From assembly GCA_965233625.1 (NCBI GenBank), contig OZ247499.1, forward strand, positions 372,001 to 436,000: 64,000 bases of DNA. Direction: 5' to 3'. Shown here piece by piece: positions 22,001 through 29,400 of the stretch; positions within the stretch are counted from its first letter, which is position 1; each line of letters begins with the position of its first letter. The position numbers and the translations under genes are program-made. This DNA is from G965233625 sp965233625. GTDB taxonomy: Bacteria; Planctomycetota; Planctomycetia; Pirellulales; Pirellulaceae. The notes beneath the pieces are model-generated. The model saw only the letters and a list, made by a program, of their open reading frames with translations, searched no databases and was not told where the DNA came from.

Positions 22001-25000
22001 CGGATAGCGTAACGCTTGACACAACCTTGGGCGGAAGCACCGGCGCCAGCGTAACACTTGGAACCGTTGATGCAGAAGCTGCCGCCACGGCAACCAACCT
22101 GGCCCGGCAGCTAAAGATTGTTGCGGGCACTGGCGCCATCGACCTGGGCGATGTGGGGCAGACGCGCGCATTGACTAAAGGGGCTGACTCTGCGGCCACG
22201 GGCGGTGTCGATCTACAAGGTGGCGCCGTGACTGTCACTTCGATTACGACCAGCAACGGCAATGCGAATGGAGCGGGCGGCGATGTGAAGATAGATTCCG
22301 CTTCTGCTGAGGTTGGGGATATCACGACTTCCGGTAACGGCAAGGCGTCGGGAGCGGTTGATATCTCCACCTCAGCAGGCGACGGGAAACTGATGGACAT
22401 CACCACGGGGAACGCTGCTGTAGGAACAGCCACCGCCGGGCAAGCTTCAGGCGGCGATGTGCAGGTACAGGTTGCGGATGGAAACCTGACCCTCAACACG
22501 GTGCTCACAACGGGCGACAATGCCAACAGCGGAAACGTAAGTTTGACCACCACCGGCGCTGGCAGCGATATTACTGTTGCCGCGGGAATTGATACCCGCG
22601 TGACAGCTGGCGATGGTGATGGCGGCGATGTTTCTATCGATGCCACCGGCGACGTAACTTTGACCGGTGATGTTCAAACAAGTTCCACCAACAGCGGCGC
22701 GGGTGGCGCTGTGGTGCTTAAAGCGGACGGCGCCTTCAATCTCACGGGAGATATCAATACCAGTGGCGCCGGGACCGCGGCCAGTGGCGACGTTACCGTG
22801 AACGACGCGGGCGGAAGTTTGATTCTTGGTGCGGATACCACGGTTACAACGCAGAACGCCGGCGCTGGGACAGATGGCGACGTGTTGTTCAATGGAGCGG
22901 TAGATGGCGCGGTTGCGGACGCGCAGTCGCTGGTCGTGGAAACGGGCGATTCTGGCGTGACGACATTCGCAGGCAGTGTGGGATCGTTGCAGGCGCTGCG
23001 TGCATTTCATGCGAAAGGTGATGTAACGCTTACCGGCGATGTTGCTAGTTTTAACGTCGATACAACCCAGCAATACGATGGCGCCGTGCTACTTGATGGG
23101 ATTGCCACAAGTGCCACCAGACTGACCGCCACAACGGTTCAGTTCAACGATGCTGTGAACGCGAGTGCGGCGGGGCTTCATCAGCTTGAAGTGCATGCAA
23201 CGCTGGACCTGAACGCAGACATCGGCGCCACCGCGGGACTGAACGCCCTTACGGTGACGGGTGTTGCAACATTCAATGGCGCCTCCGACCCGCAACAGAT
23301 TGTGGCGCTGACGCAGGAATACCGTGATGACGTTGTTCTGAATGAGAACACGGAAATAACGGGTTCCGATATTACGTTCCAGCAAGGTATCAACGGAACG
23401 CACTCGCTGTTGATCGATGCTTCCGCCAGCGGCGCGGGCGCCGGATCGGTCAGCCTGGTGCAATCTGTTGGCGATGTTACGGCGCTGACGAGTATCGAGG
23501 TGAACGAAACCGTGAATATCGGCGCCGCGGCTGGTCCGGCAGTCGACGTGATTACTACGGCAAATCAGACGTTTAATCAGGCAGTTCTGCTGACGGATAC
23601 GACACTGCAGTCCGGTGAAGATATTCACTTTAGCGGCGTGGTGAGATCTGATGGCCTAGCCGCGCATAATCTCACGTTGACCGGACAGGGCGGCTCGCTG
23701 GTTAACAATGTCACATTTGCTGCGGATCTTGGGCAGGCGGGAGCGGGCATTGGCGATGTGACGCAGGCTGCTGGGCGTGGAACGACTACTTTCAGTGGCG
23801 GCGTGATTGATGGCGCGTTGAGCATCGCGACGGTTGCTGCGGTGCTCGATAATCCTTCGCCTCCAGATACACTCGTTGTGAATGGTGGGAATGTCACGTT
23901 CAGTCTGGACGCTGGCGCCACGGTGCGAAGCGGTTTAGATGCCGGTGCAAACCTGGTGACCTTCGATGTGAACCGGGCGGGTGGAGCTGATTCCTTCAGC
24001 ATGGAAGGCGATGCATCCATTAGCACCACGAATGTATCGAACCGGGCGGTGCAGGTGCTGGTGAACCAGACGGCAGGCGGTACGGGAGATGCTTCGCTCG
24101 GCAGCATTCAGGCGATTAATGGCGGCGTAGTGATCGATGTTGCCCATGCTGCGGGTGGCGGAGCCATTACCGATGCCAACGCAGCAGCCGGCAATATTGC
24201 AGCACGGCAGGTTGCGTTACTTTCGACCAACGGCGTTGGCGATACGGACGCGATTGAAACCCGCACTGCACTGCTGGCGGTCAACAACACAGTCGCCGGC
24301 GCCATTCAGATCGTCAATACCAGCGATGCCAACACGGGCAACACGCTGACAATAGGCGAAGTAAGAGAAGATGCCCCCGGAGCCGCGCTGATCGCCAGCG
24401 GTTTGCAGCAGGATGCGGCGTCGCTTCTGAGCGTAACCACTTCTGATGCGTTGCGGGTTGAACAGACGGTCAACTCGGTTGCCGGCGGAACGACCTTAAA
24501 ATCGGGCGGCGCCTTCGAGCTGGTTGCAGATGTTAGCACCACAGGCGGCGGTGATACACTTCTGGAATCGGGCAGCACGATGACGGTGCTGGCGGATGTT
24601 ACGACTACCGGGGGTGGTAGTGCAACGTTTGTTTCCGACAAAGCCATGTTGCTGGGCGACAATACTCTGTCGGGCGGCGCCAACGAAACGCAGATAGCGA
24701 CCAACGGCGGCGGCGATATGACCTTCCGCGCGACAGATGGCAACATCGAAGTGCGTTCGCACATCAGCAGCGATCAGGGCGATATCTCGTTTGATGCAGG
24801 CCGCAACCTGCATTTCGCCAGTGCAGGCGACGGCGCCGACGTGGTGACAAACTTCGCAAGCGGCGGGCGCATCTTCGGCAACGCAGGCGCAACGGCGGGC
24901 CGTGCGATTCCCGGCAATATTCTGTTCAGTAACGGCGCCACGCTCGACAGTGGTTCAGGCACGATCGGTGATGCGGACTACCGGGCGAGCGACAGTGATG

Positions 25001-26373
25001 TCGTGACGGTAACGACGGTGACCACGCCGTCGGTGGATTCCAATGGAACGGCGAAGATTCGCGTGGTGTTGAATGACCCGGATCTCAAGAATGCTCAGAT
25101 CTATGTCGACTGGGCGGACCGCGCTGATGCAGGCCAGTCGAAGATTCTTTATCCGCCAGTTACCAATACACAAGGTGGCGGCATCGGTGACATACGCCTG
25201 GATGGCAACAGTTCTACATCGGGCGGTCAGTACAATGGCGGCGCCGGACTGGTTACGCATGAGCTTTCTTACCAGTACCGGCGCGGCAATCCGAACGACA
25301 TCAATCCGTTCGCCAATATTGTCATTCAGGTAATTGTCCGTCCGGATCACCGCGCAATTCCCGGCGCCGGTCAGTTTGGAATCAGTGAAAGCGGGACAAC
25401 GGGATTCGTAAACGCCAGTCAGTTGCGGTCGCAGACCGATTTACAGAACCAGCTGGCCAACGGCATCATTCTTACAGAGAACGGGCGGATTGTTGAATTT
25501 AACTCGGAAGTGGAACTGACCGTTCCGTCACAGGGTCTGTTTGCCGCCATTAAGCTGCGGGAAAACGTGGTGCAGGTTAGCTCCACCACAACGGTCAGCC
25601 GCACGCCGGTCTCCCGGCCGCAGGCGCCGGTGACAGTGTCATCCGCCCAGGAGTTTATCGAAGTTGTTCAATCGGAAGACACAGCCAGCAGCGACGAGGC
25701 GAAGCTGTATTTTACCGAAGTGCTTGTGAACGGTTCCGAGAGTAAATCTTATGAACTGGATTTATCTCTCTTAAAAGATGGGCAGCTGGAGCAACTATTT
25801 AAGACATTCCGCAACGGTTTGTATAAAATCCAATATAAGGCGTCGGGCGCCGAGAAAGTGGAAGTTCTGTTTCAGCTGCGTGTCTTTAACCACAAGATCG
25901 TACCGGTCCAGATTCAGGAGATTGCAGATGCGGGGAATACGACTCCGCAGCGTACCGCCGCGATGAACGCGGATGTGCGCGTTGTGAGTGTTGAATCTAT
26001 AGATCACCTTGAAAATCTTCTGCGTGAATTGGCGGCGGAAGATGGATGGAATCCAGATTCGACGGAGACAGACCTAAACCTCAATCACCAGGATGGTTTG
26101 CCACCCGCTGACCAAGGGCCGGAAACGCCAGCGGCGGAACTTGAGGACCAGGTCGAAAATGAATTGCGGAATGAAACCCCATCGTTAGATGCGGCGGCGG
26201 AAGGTAACACTGCGGCGCGGTGGCGACGGCCAGTCATGGCCGCGGGGACACTGGTTGGACTGCTGGCAACGACGGACGGCAGTTCATGGAGCGATGAAAT
26301 TGAGCGTGCAATGTCTCAGCAGAAGCGATCACTGGGCAAGCATGCACGGCTTGTAAGAAAGTTACGGAAATAG
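10081..26373 (+). CDS. giant 5430-residue extracellular beta-strand repeat protein
   Basis: Probably a cell-surface or secreted adhesin-like protein. The N-terminus is not a classical signal peptide. It holds an arginine-rich stretch with RPFEERRVLDASF near residues 38-50, similar to the planctomycete extracellular sorting motif (L/F-E-x-R-x-L-L type). Residues about 60-4950 are short beta-strand repeats rich in Gly, Ala, Ser, Thr, Asp and Val of the form GDVTLxGxVxTxG, as in filamentous-haemagglutinin-like solenoids. I noticed only two cysteines in the whole protein. From about residue 4956 a non-repetitive part follows, then an acidic stretch, a hydrophobic segment (about 5382-5400, RRPVMAAGTLVGLLATT) and a basic tail ending LVRKLRK, perhaps an anchor. 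No two-partner-secretion or autotransporter domain was seen. The kinase gene starts 83 bp downstream. The ribosome binding site is weak. Confidence 0.85.
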   Translation: MQLPNWFKQLLWQTDDAMSAPGQRRATHRQPLRLAVRPFEERRVLDASFDLTGGVITLDGFTDESLTVEHDNSAGQYVFTLNGGSTWVNDPDATPDNVARISDTGVTSIVVDASPTGMDPAPAVDVVLFALADDNDLETLTIGVSGGEVGNVNGDQIRFIDTLEINATGDATFKAANNLGLLRVTADVAEFHNDAPVLNPGGFTLGAVDVNELIIANEDTDISSNGELILAAKADITSDSGVLANSDITFSNASFGELTITTDGDIDITEADDIELTKVVAGGSFDLAADGKVTVTSVTAKTVNISKSSSITTGSATTDPVISVSGGSASIALTSSGDVSGKSDALFINAGGGDVTLTRTGTGDFLIEQTGASAHSLSIDDQGASGSITYEGNANVTVNASSFEGTLDLSGSALTVDGVVQGAGDIALNSTGDVTFNTGAGIEAAKVTISAGSSIEVDDDDLTVELEASTISLTAAAIGSDSDGENLNFSNATSLTIFKQAGAGAFLKEAGKSSESTPVATVIENKNTSGDISVEFATDLVQVDATAGKHVLTSVSTTGAFSYDAGASAIASSAAKLSASELTLTTTGALSLGSSGSALEVDVDGDLNLNAAGTTSGNGGVFLESGSKLNVGVINVGTGDAELQSDVAIALDASSSLTASNVVLASNSTTANAAATLSTSQVTLLGATTATSIGVGDDASQTASISTATLGVLDSVSTLVIGDAGLNAAVEIHEDDGLKVNTAFIVRGKSIAINSDVTTTGGFTIEGTSATTTVLADQSITETGAGDITINDSVLISSGATLTLDTQAGAISITGDIQGVGGTADAHLVAKSVSGDIALGDSPINDTIEGAGGVGQFGDVTATTSGEVKISAEVDANSLNLTAGSVVLRDDITTLGVVEIAGDASIDNDVTIIAGGDITMDAVAGDIDAKHAFSAATATGALEIGELGGGGKSLTTVALTGATVELSGNITTGSTVSVSGATTLGVDVTVTADDSSVQFNGAVDSSTGAEALQVNAGSGDVTFLATAGGTKTLESFSVQTTGDVSLAGVKTGSGDIVIGASGSKAGALTLSGDYESGGKAEFFATSAGLVSGVSVSSNNDKITIATGSITTTLNAGNSEHGLTLNAGAGASAQVDLSGTAIGATNNHLDHLVITGQSATLQQVLLGDGQSRSGPAAGTALEVNVVGDLTLSQNIDTTGDATADGGAVAITTGGITLLDATGSTVMTINTAAVTSSGAVTLGKVDSTAAGADGLQITAGDADVAIGAVGASDAVALLSVTGGTLSFDGNIGSTATAGVTGKVTATAADNVDFGGSEFNASGGFDLTTGAGGLFNINGGATSFVSAGESILFNTGEIVIAAGGALSVEISGGAGADEIAIAAISGPSTADVTLNATAGIVSLGTVGASLSHLDELDVTGSAITLAGSIFAGGKASFTGDTTVENSLSIETSSGPIAFTGASDILIENGSKLTLNSGGATTIGGDVTAETGDEDLAIQSAGNVTLGTSAATNKLGTAVLPLDEITISTTADVTVNAVVSAGSMTITGDANDVAFKGAVDLDSLNAGGVNALEIEAKTVAFEADVDVAGGGAISVGGAGGVGSGVTLQGDLLTDDGKITIGLDATLAADVLISSFAVTGADVSVQDVNGGGHSLTVNAGGSGDFSAADIGSGAAVDGLDITNAAGVSVQSVNTVNGLRSTSDSFQSTGAVLSTTQAINITARGDDGGVSIDLGGTVEASGQDVLLTAANDIVFGDEVKSTDGDGGTHPELCITGIDNSTSIHFGDDTTGAAGVHISVASVSNIGGAADSEFSGGINLGDGGQIAGADIHLGASGEIGVDQNLTVASGAADIVLENTLTTAGHDVTFDGENLVVAADAAIGKSTDRAAAVDLSGVQTSASQSGIDFAIHASGDIHLGTFSDASGAQELIETLLVATPPAGVNVTSLSGDIELAEGGTFNVTGDADIVIDPAVGTDVSVTVAGGTIDWGGSEISAVSAGTNLLLSIDNAGAAPLDAITFGNVGNTAGNFLNNLTILAKDGVFADAGAITTGSSIVVSGDVEMTGKVAVGASGFTVQTNGAGGSGAINFSDAQLDGNGAVDLQTGASPADDVLLGEVGGTTAVAQLSVTTAGELTLAGDITTAAGDVNFTNAGSVVLNSDVKITTGNGAVLFDTGGDLDGGHDLEIATGTGSVQLGNVGANTALSSMNIAGNEVTFGGAMGALVSAGVTGLTQVNATGALKFEDTVYHAGGGFSLTAAEHQINASSQQTTFTSTATNISFLGGNIQLSEDASLKISTAGTSSGNGDIAVQDVAGDGNGSGDLSLDAGDADLSVGLIGDLLNKDRINAIALAGATVTLDAHLVAADSVDVDASAGIVLTEDTEICTVTGDVTLAGNITGDADVNREDLTVMAGNAVVLGEDLLTSIGTAISPLGALDIQATSDVTIQSPVFAESITIAGNGAATADTVSFAGGVTLNGVNAMGDSLAVAGESINLGDSVEVLAGGGNILLTGAAAVAGNDVSIAGKLDVSAVSNATITIDAAFDDVLLDASGGDAGMITNEGVISIASAVTLATDVLLLSNNGANGANISLTSVSGDGHTLAINAGDGDLTATGHLGQVGSQLNGLSVASSDAISLQSVNTDNGLTVSSSQTFTASGTINSSNAAVAIRAENGIGAAITLNALEANGSDVHLTSGGDIVFASASVNSAGGGSLTIEGTSAGVGIQFGSNAGVDGVVDISLGSIANIGTGFTGGIVLGRTDQTAAVELGQSGAVAVTQGIKILAGNPLGAGAAVTVTSNVTADGGFEIDGSGTTTVSVAGSIATDNAAIDIDAPVGLTADGVTLQSAGGDISLNTVDADAVTRSLTVDAGVGDISVQAVGAGTAVTGGVSMTAATINAASIDTSSATEDTGGAVTLTAATINLDGDIQTAGKLDGGHVKVDGAAHLLDNFTASTGAGGGDILFTGDVSSASDSETFTLSAGTGDVVLSGDVSTGQFAVSTAKDVSLQSVNSNGGTLSVGAVGVHVSGVLDLHGDLQSDGADIGLFAQSVQLQDSVLIDSTGAGVDGDITLATVINPGLTPVGDVGLSLAAGDGEIDLGGATVNGLDHFNLSATVATLNDVSLGDGNQNVLNPGDALHVDAATRLTLAGDIVTSGGGVDLSGGTDGVVLNKSASNLVSIATSGGDISIGSVIATATGDTDGLSLNAATGDVTLADVGVGGALDTLAITADETTLNGDVGTVGAAGVTGLASINSSSSITYGSGVYHATGGLQLTAAVHHLSQDTSILSGAGDIALTGSIEDPVDSAESSLTITATSGAVTVQSIGRAGKADIGAVALTGGTSVSLGGDIFASSLQVTGNTTLTSDIQVNTESRGGDIQFSAGIDGAHQLMLDAVDGDVKLGGAVGGSTRLGALTVETGQTLLLGGDVLLDGGGDIDFSNVKLLDVDDGLTDITFDTDAALGATDAGSALLFAAAGDPFVETGLAVTIDTTVDGTGADAAITLVEMDVRSLAVAASSIEVQQTTTRGDGSSGGDIQLTATGAGQAIVFRGDLDTSQSVSGKAGAISIQAANGTALLNAGGAAVNFITDGAAADADIKLDIDIDSQANEAFSLNAGGGAVDINGVLGASGKLGLLTMTGGDILLGADISASGFAASGSTSIDIDAAGVKLDTGGVDSFFQSNQIDNSGGGAEIRGGGVFVYRGNTVSDAISIGGGGNITTAAVTAINAGAGGAAISTLQIGHADNQAGRIVVNEAGTLTVNAELLIEADDATVEINDDIQLLPSGASLIINAAANGIEINNSGAGIALTTSDGEIALNGSILGSGKDITLSAGSADVSLGSDASLHTIGASAQPLGDVAITTTGDVAVNAKVHAASVSVDQAGSVDFENQLVLHGGTVGGDALRVEATTIGFNADATLEVRSTGGNVFLGGSGAGSSLTIASASLQVEATGATVEFDNQFDLGVNLAADVSTTSGAVTVGSALTITDSVTLDTTLGGSTGASVTLGTVDAEAAATATNLARQLKIVAGTGAIDLGDVGQTRALTKGADSAATGGVDLQGGAVTVTSITTSNGNANGAGGDVKIDSASAEVGDITTSGNGKASGAVDISTSAGDGKLMDITTGNAAVGTATAGQASGGDVQVQVADGNLTLNTVLTTGDNANSGNVSLTTTGAGSDITVAAGIDTRVTAGDGDGGDVSIDATGDVTLTGDVQTSSTNSGAGGAVVLKADGAFNLTGDINTSGAGTAASGDVTVNDAGGSLILGADTTVTTQNAGAGTDGDVLFNGAVDGAVADAQSLVVETGDSGVTTFAGSVGSLQALRAFHAKGDVTLTGDVASFNVDTTQQYDGAVLLDGIATSATRLTATTVQFNDAVNASAAGLHQLEVHATLDLNADIGATAGLNALTVTGVATFNGASDPQQIVALTQEYRDDVVLNENTEITGSDITFQQGINGTHSLLIDASASGAGAGSVSLVQSVGDVTALTSIEVNETVNIGAAAGPAVDVITTANQTFNQAVLLTDTTLQSGEDIHFSGVVRSDGLAAHNLTLTGQGGSLVNNVTFAADLGQAGAGIGDVTQAAGRGTTTFSGGVIDGALSIATVAAVLDNPSPPDTLVVNGGNVTFSLDAGATVRSGLDAGANLVTFDVNRAGGADSFSMEGDASISTTNVSNRAVQVLVNQTAGGTGDASLGSIQAINGGVVIDVAHAAGGGAITDANAAAGNIAARQVALLSTNGVGDTDAIETRTALLAVNNTVAGAIQIVNTSDANTGNTLTIGEVREDAPGAALIASGLQQDAASLLSVTTSDALRVEQTVNSVAGGTTLKSGGAFELVADVSTTGGGDTLLESGSTMTVLADVTTTGGGSATFVSDKAMLLGDNTLSGGANETQIATNGGGDMTFRATDGNIEVRSHISSDQGDISFDAGRNLHFASAGDGADVVTNFASGGRIFGNAGATAGRAIPGNILFSNGATLDSGSGTIGDADYRASDSDVVTVTTVTTPSVDSNGTAKIRVVLNDPDLKNAQIYVDWADRADAGQSKILYPPVTNTQGGGIGDIRLDGNSSTSGGQYNGGAGLVTHELSYQYRRGNPNDINPFANIVIQVIVRPDHRAIPGAGQFGISESGTTGFVNASQLRSQTDLQNQLANGIILTENGRIVEFNSEVELTVPSQGLFAAIKLRENVVQVSSTTTVSRTPVSRPQAPVTVSSAQEFIEVVQSEDTASSDEAKLYFTEVLVNGSESKSYELDLSLLKDGQLEQLFKTFRNGLYKIQYKASGAEKVEVLFQLRVFNHKIVPVQIQEIADAGNTTPQRTAAMNADVRVVSVESIDHLENLLRELAAEDGWNPDSTETDLNLNHQDGLPPADQGPETPAAELEDQVENELRNETPSLDAAAEGNTAARWRRPVMAAGTLVGLLATTDGSSWSDEIERAMSQQKRSLGKHARLVRKLRK
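13860..22160 (+). repeat. three diverged super-repeats of about 2.5-3 kb within the giant gene
   Basis: Homologous blocks start near 13860, 16630 and 19677. Each opens with a G-D/S-V-x-L-G-x-V-G ... AGVTG segment (13863-13978, 16630-16750, 19677-19796). Each later has a segment of the type PL-x-x-x-x-I-x-T-x-x-D-V (near 14629, 17345 and 21601). Blocks one and two also share HSLTVNAG/HTLAINAG and SVQSVNTVNGL/SLQSVNTDNGL. Before the first and third openings lies another shared segment, LGDG...G(T/D)AL-x-V (near 13570 and 19420). Boundaries are approximate. Confidence 0.7.
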
Positions 26374-26456
26374 CCTACCCGGTACGGATACAGCAACATC
26401 CTACTTAGAAGATTTTGCAGCAACTCCTTTTGCTGCCAGGAAACAACGGGTTTGAA

Positions 26457-29400
26457 ATGAGCGAAGATAAACAACCCAACGAAGATGAGAACTTCGACCC
26501 TGAACAGCTGCCAGGAGACGATGCTGGTTTGCCTAATGATCAGGCGGACCATGTTGCGCCTGAAGACCTGATGCAGACGTTTGAAGGGGATCTGCCTGTC
26601 GAGCCGGTTGCGGATGACGAAAAGGGGACGGTGGATGAGATCGACGCTGCGCCGCTTTCGTCAGAGGCAGACAACGCTACGACCCTGGACGGCGATGATG
26701 CCGGCGCCACCATCGATGGTGACACCATGCTGCCGGACAACACGGGCACGCTTGATGATGTAACCCTGCCTGACGAGAGCCCGCTCGGCACGATTGACGA
26801 TGTAACGCTACCAGGCGCGGATCAGACGCTGGATGATGTTACGCTGCCGGAAACTGATCAAGCTGCCGGGGAGCAAGGCGCTGAGGCTCAAGACGCCGGC
26901 AGCACGCTGGACGATGTAACACTGCCACCTTCCAGTGATACTGTCGATGAAGCCATAGATGGCTCTGACAGTGATGATGGACCAGCGGTTGATTCCGTAA
27001 GCTCCATTAATCAGACGCTGGATTCCGTGGACCTGCCACCCGGTGCAACGATTCCACCAGTTGCCGAGCCGGAAGAACCCGCCCCGCCACGGTTTGATCA
27101 GACGTTGGATTCGGTCGATCAGCTTCCCGATAGTGTCAGCCAGACGCTTGATTCCACGGAGTTGCCTGACGCGGGCGTTATCACGCCGGCGATCAACCAG
27201 ACGGTTGACTCCGCGGAATTCGAATCCGGCGTGATCGATCAGCTTCAATCTGCACAGAGTGATGACGCGAGTGGTTTGCCGACGCAAACGCTGGATTCGG
27301 TAGATCTTCCTACGGCGCCGTTGATTGATCCGGGCACGGATCCGCAGCGTGCTGAGCAGCGGACGGTGGACTCGGCGGAATTTGATGCGAAACCGCCCGT
27401 CCTCGATAGCGCGATTACTGGTGGCGGTATTGAAGACTCGCATCCGGGCAGCACGCTGGACTCGGCGATGGTTTCGGCCGAGCATATCCAGCACACCTGG
27501 GAGGGCGTCAGCGGCGAGCATGTGGCGCCGGAGACATCGATCCGCGCGGAAGTGATTGAAGCGCAGGAGAGCGACAACAGCCTGTTCATTCAGACCCGCG
27601 CCTTTCACGATCCCAAACGTGGCGGCGCGGCGCATGCCGATTACGAAATTGACAAGGTGTTGGGCGAAGGCGGTATGGGCGTGGTGTATATGGCGCGGCA
27701 AGCGTCTATCTCGCGCACCGTTGCCGTGAAGATGCTTAAGGGCAAAACCGCTAAAGACGAAACGCAGCGCAATAAGTTCCTGTCAGAAGCGGTTGTCACG
27801 GGCGATCTGGAACACCCGAATATCGTTCCGATTTATGACCTGGGCGTGAATGATGAAGGCGCGTTGTTCTACTCCATGAAGCGTGTGCAGGGTACGCCCT
27901 GGATGGACGTGATTGGTGAGAAGTCCGACGAAGAGAATATCGACATTCTGATGAAGGTCGCCGACGCGATTGCCTTTGCGCACGACCGTAAGGTGATTCA
28001 CCGAGATCTCAAGCCAGAAAACGTCATGCTTGGCGGCTTCGGCGAAGTGCTGGTCATGGACTGGGGCCTGGCGGTTCCTTCTGATGGCAGACGCTTCGGA
28101 GGGATCAAGCAATCTGTCAGCATGGGCGGGACACCTGCCTACATGGCGCCTGAGATGGCGGCGGGACCGTTCGAGAAAATCGGGCTGGCCAGCGATATCT
28201 ATCTGCTGGGCGCCATGCTGTACGAAATCATCACGGGCAGGCCGCCACATACCGGCAAAGATGTGATGAAGTGTCTCTTCGCTGCGGCGAAGAACGAAAT
28301 TCAACCCACGTCCAAGAAGGGTGAACTGGTTGATATCGCGTTGAAGGCGATGTCCACCAACCCGGCCGACCGTTACGAAACGGTTGCAGATTTTCAGACC
28401 GCCATCCGCCAATACCTATCGCACTCAGAAAGTATCGCGCTTTCTAACCGTGCGGAAGAAGACCTGCTTAAAGCACGGCAGACGCAGGACTACGAAGATT
28501 ACGCACGCGCCAGGTTCGGCTTTGCGGAAGCTTATGAACTGTGGCCCGGCAACCGCCCTGCCCGGGAAGGCTATCAGCAGTCGAGTCTTGAATACGCAGC
28601 CACTGCACACACCAAGGGAGACTTCGACCTTGGCCTGCAATTGCTGGAAGAGAATGCCGCCGGGCACGACGAAGTCCGCGAGAAGATCACGCTGGCACAG
28701 AAAGAACGCGCCGCGAGGCAACAACGGTTGCGGACGCTGCGTGTGGCGTCGCTTGCTGGTTTGGCGCTGTTCCTGCTGGTGGTGTGTGGGTTCTCCCTCG
28801 CGTTGTGGTCGTGGATGAGTGAGGCGCAGATCGCGCGGGCGGATGCTGAGATTGAAAAGGAACGCGCTGTTAACGCGCTCACCGAAACAGAAAGGCAACG
28901 CAAGCTTGCGCTGGCTGCGAAGCAGACGGCCGAAAGCGAAAAAGCGAAAGCGGATAAATCGGCTCAGGAAGCGATTGCCGCCCGCGAAGTGGCTGAGGAG
29001 CAACGCCAGAAAGCGACAAAGTCAGCCATCGAGGCCAACATGGCGCGGCAGACCGCGGAACGCGAAAAGATCAAAGCCGATAAATCCGCCGAAGAGGCGT
29101 TAGCGGCCAAACAAGCTGCTGAAATAGAAAAACGTAAGGCAGACAAGTCCGCGGAAGAAGCCCTGGCGGCGAAGATGGTGGCCGAAGAACAGAAGGTAAA
29201 AGCCGATCGCTCTGCGGAACTGGCGTTGAAAGCACAACGCGCCGCTGAAATTGAAAAGACCAAAGCGGACCGCGCGGCTGAGGAAGCGATCGCGGCCCGC
29301 AAGGTTTCGGAAGAAGCCAAGGAAGCAGCTTTGTCGGCAGAGAAGGTCGCCCAGCAGCAACGCGTGCGCGCCGTTGCAGCTGCTGACGAGGCGCGACGCC

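Noticed and set aside
10653..24964. Many long open frames on the minus strand opposite the giant gene
   Set aside because: They are Ser/Pro/Val/Ala-rich mirror images of the GC-biased, low-complexity coding strand, lack start signals and domains, and overlap a certain gene completely.
10081..26373. Two-partner-secretion or autotransporter adhesin
   Set aside because: The repeat style is similar, but no N-terminal TPS domain, no C-terminal beta-barrel and no TpsB-like gene nearby could be seen.
28947..29324. CRISPR-like array
   Set aside because: Regular 63-bp units without spacers, in frame with the kinase and encoding heptads; it is a coding repeat.
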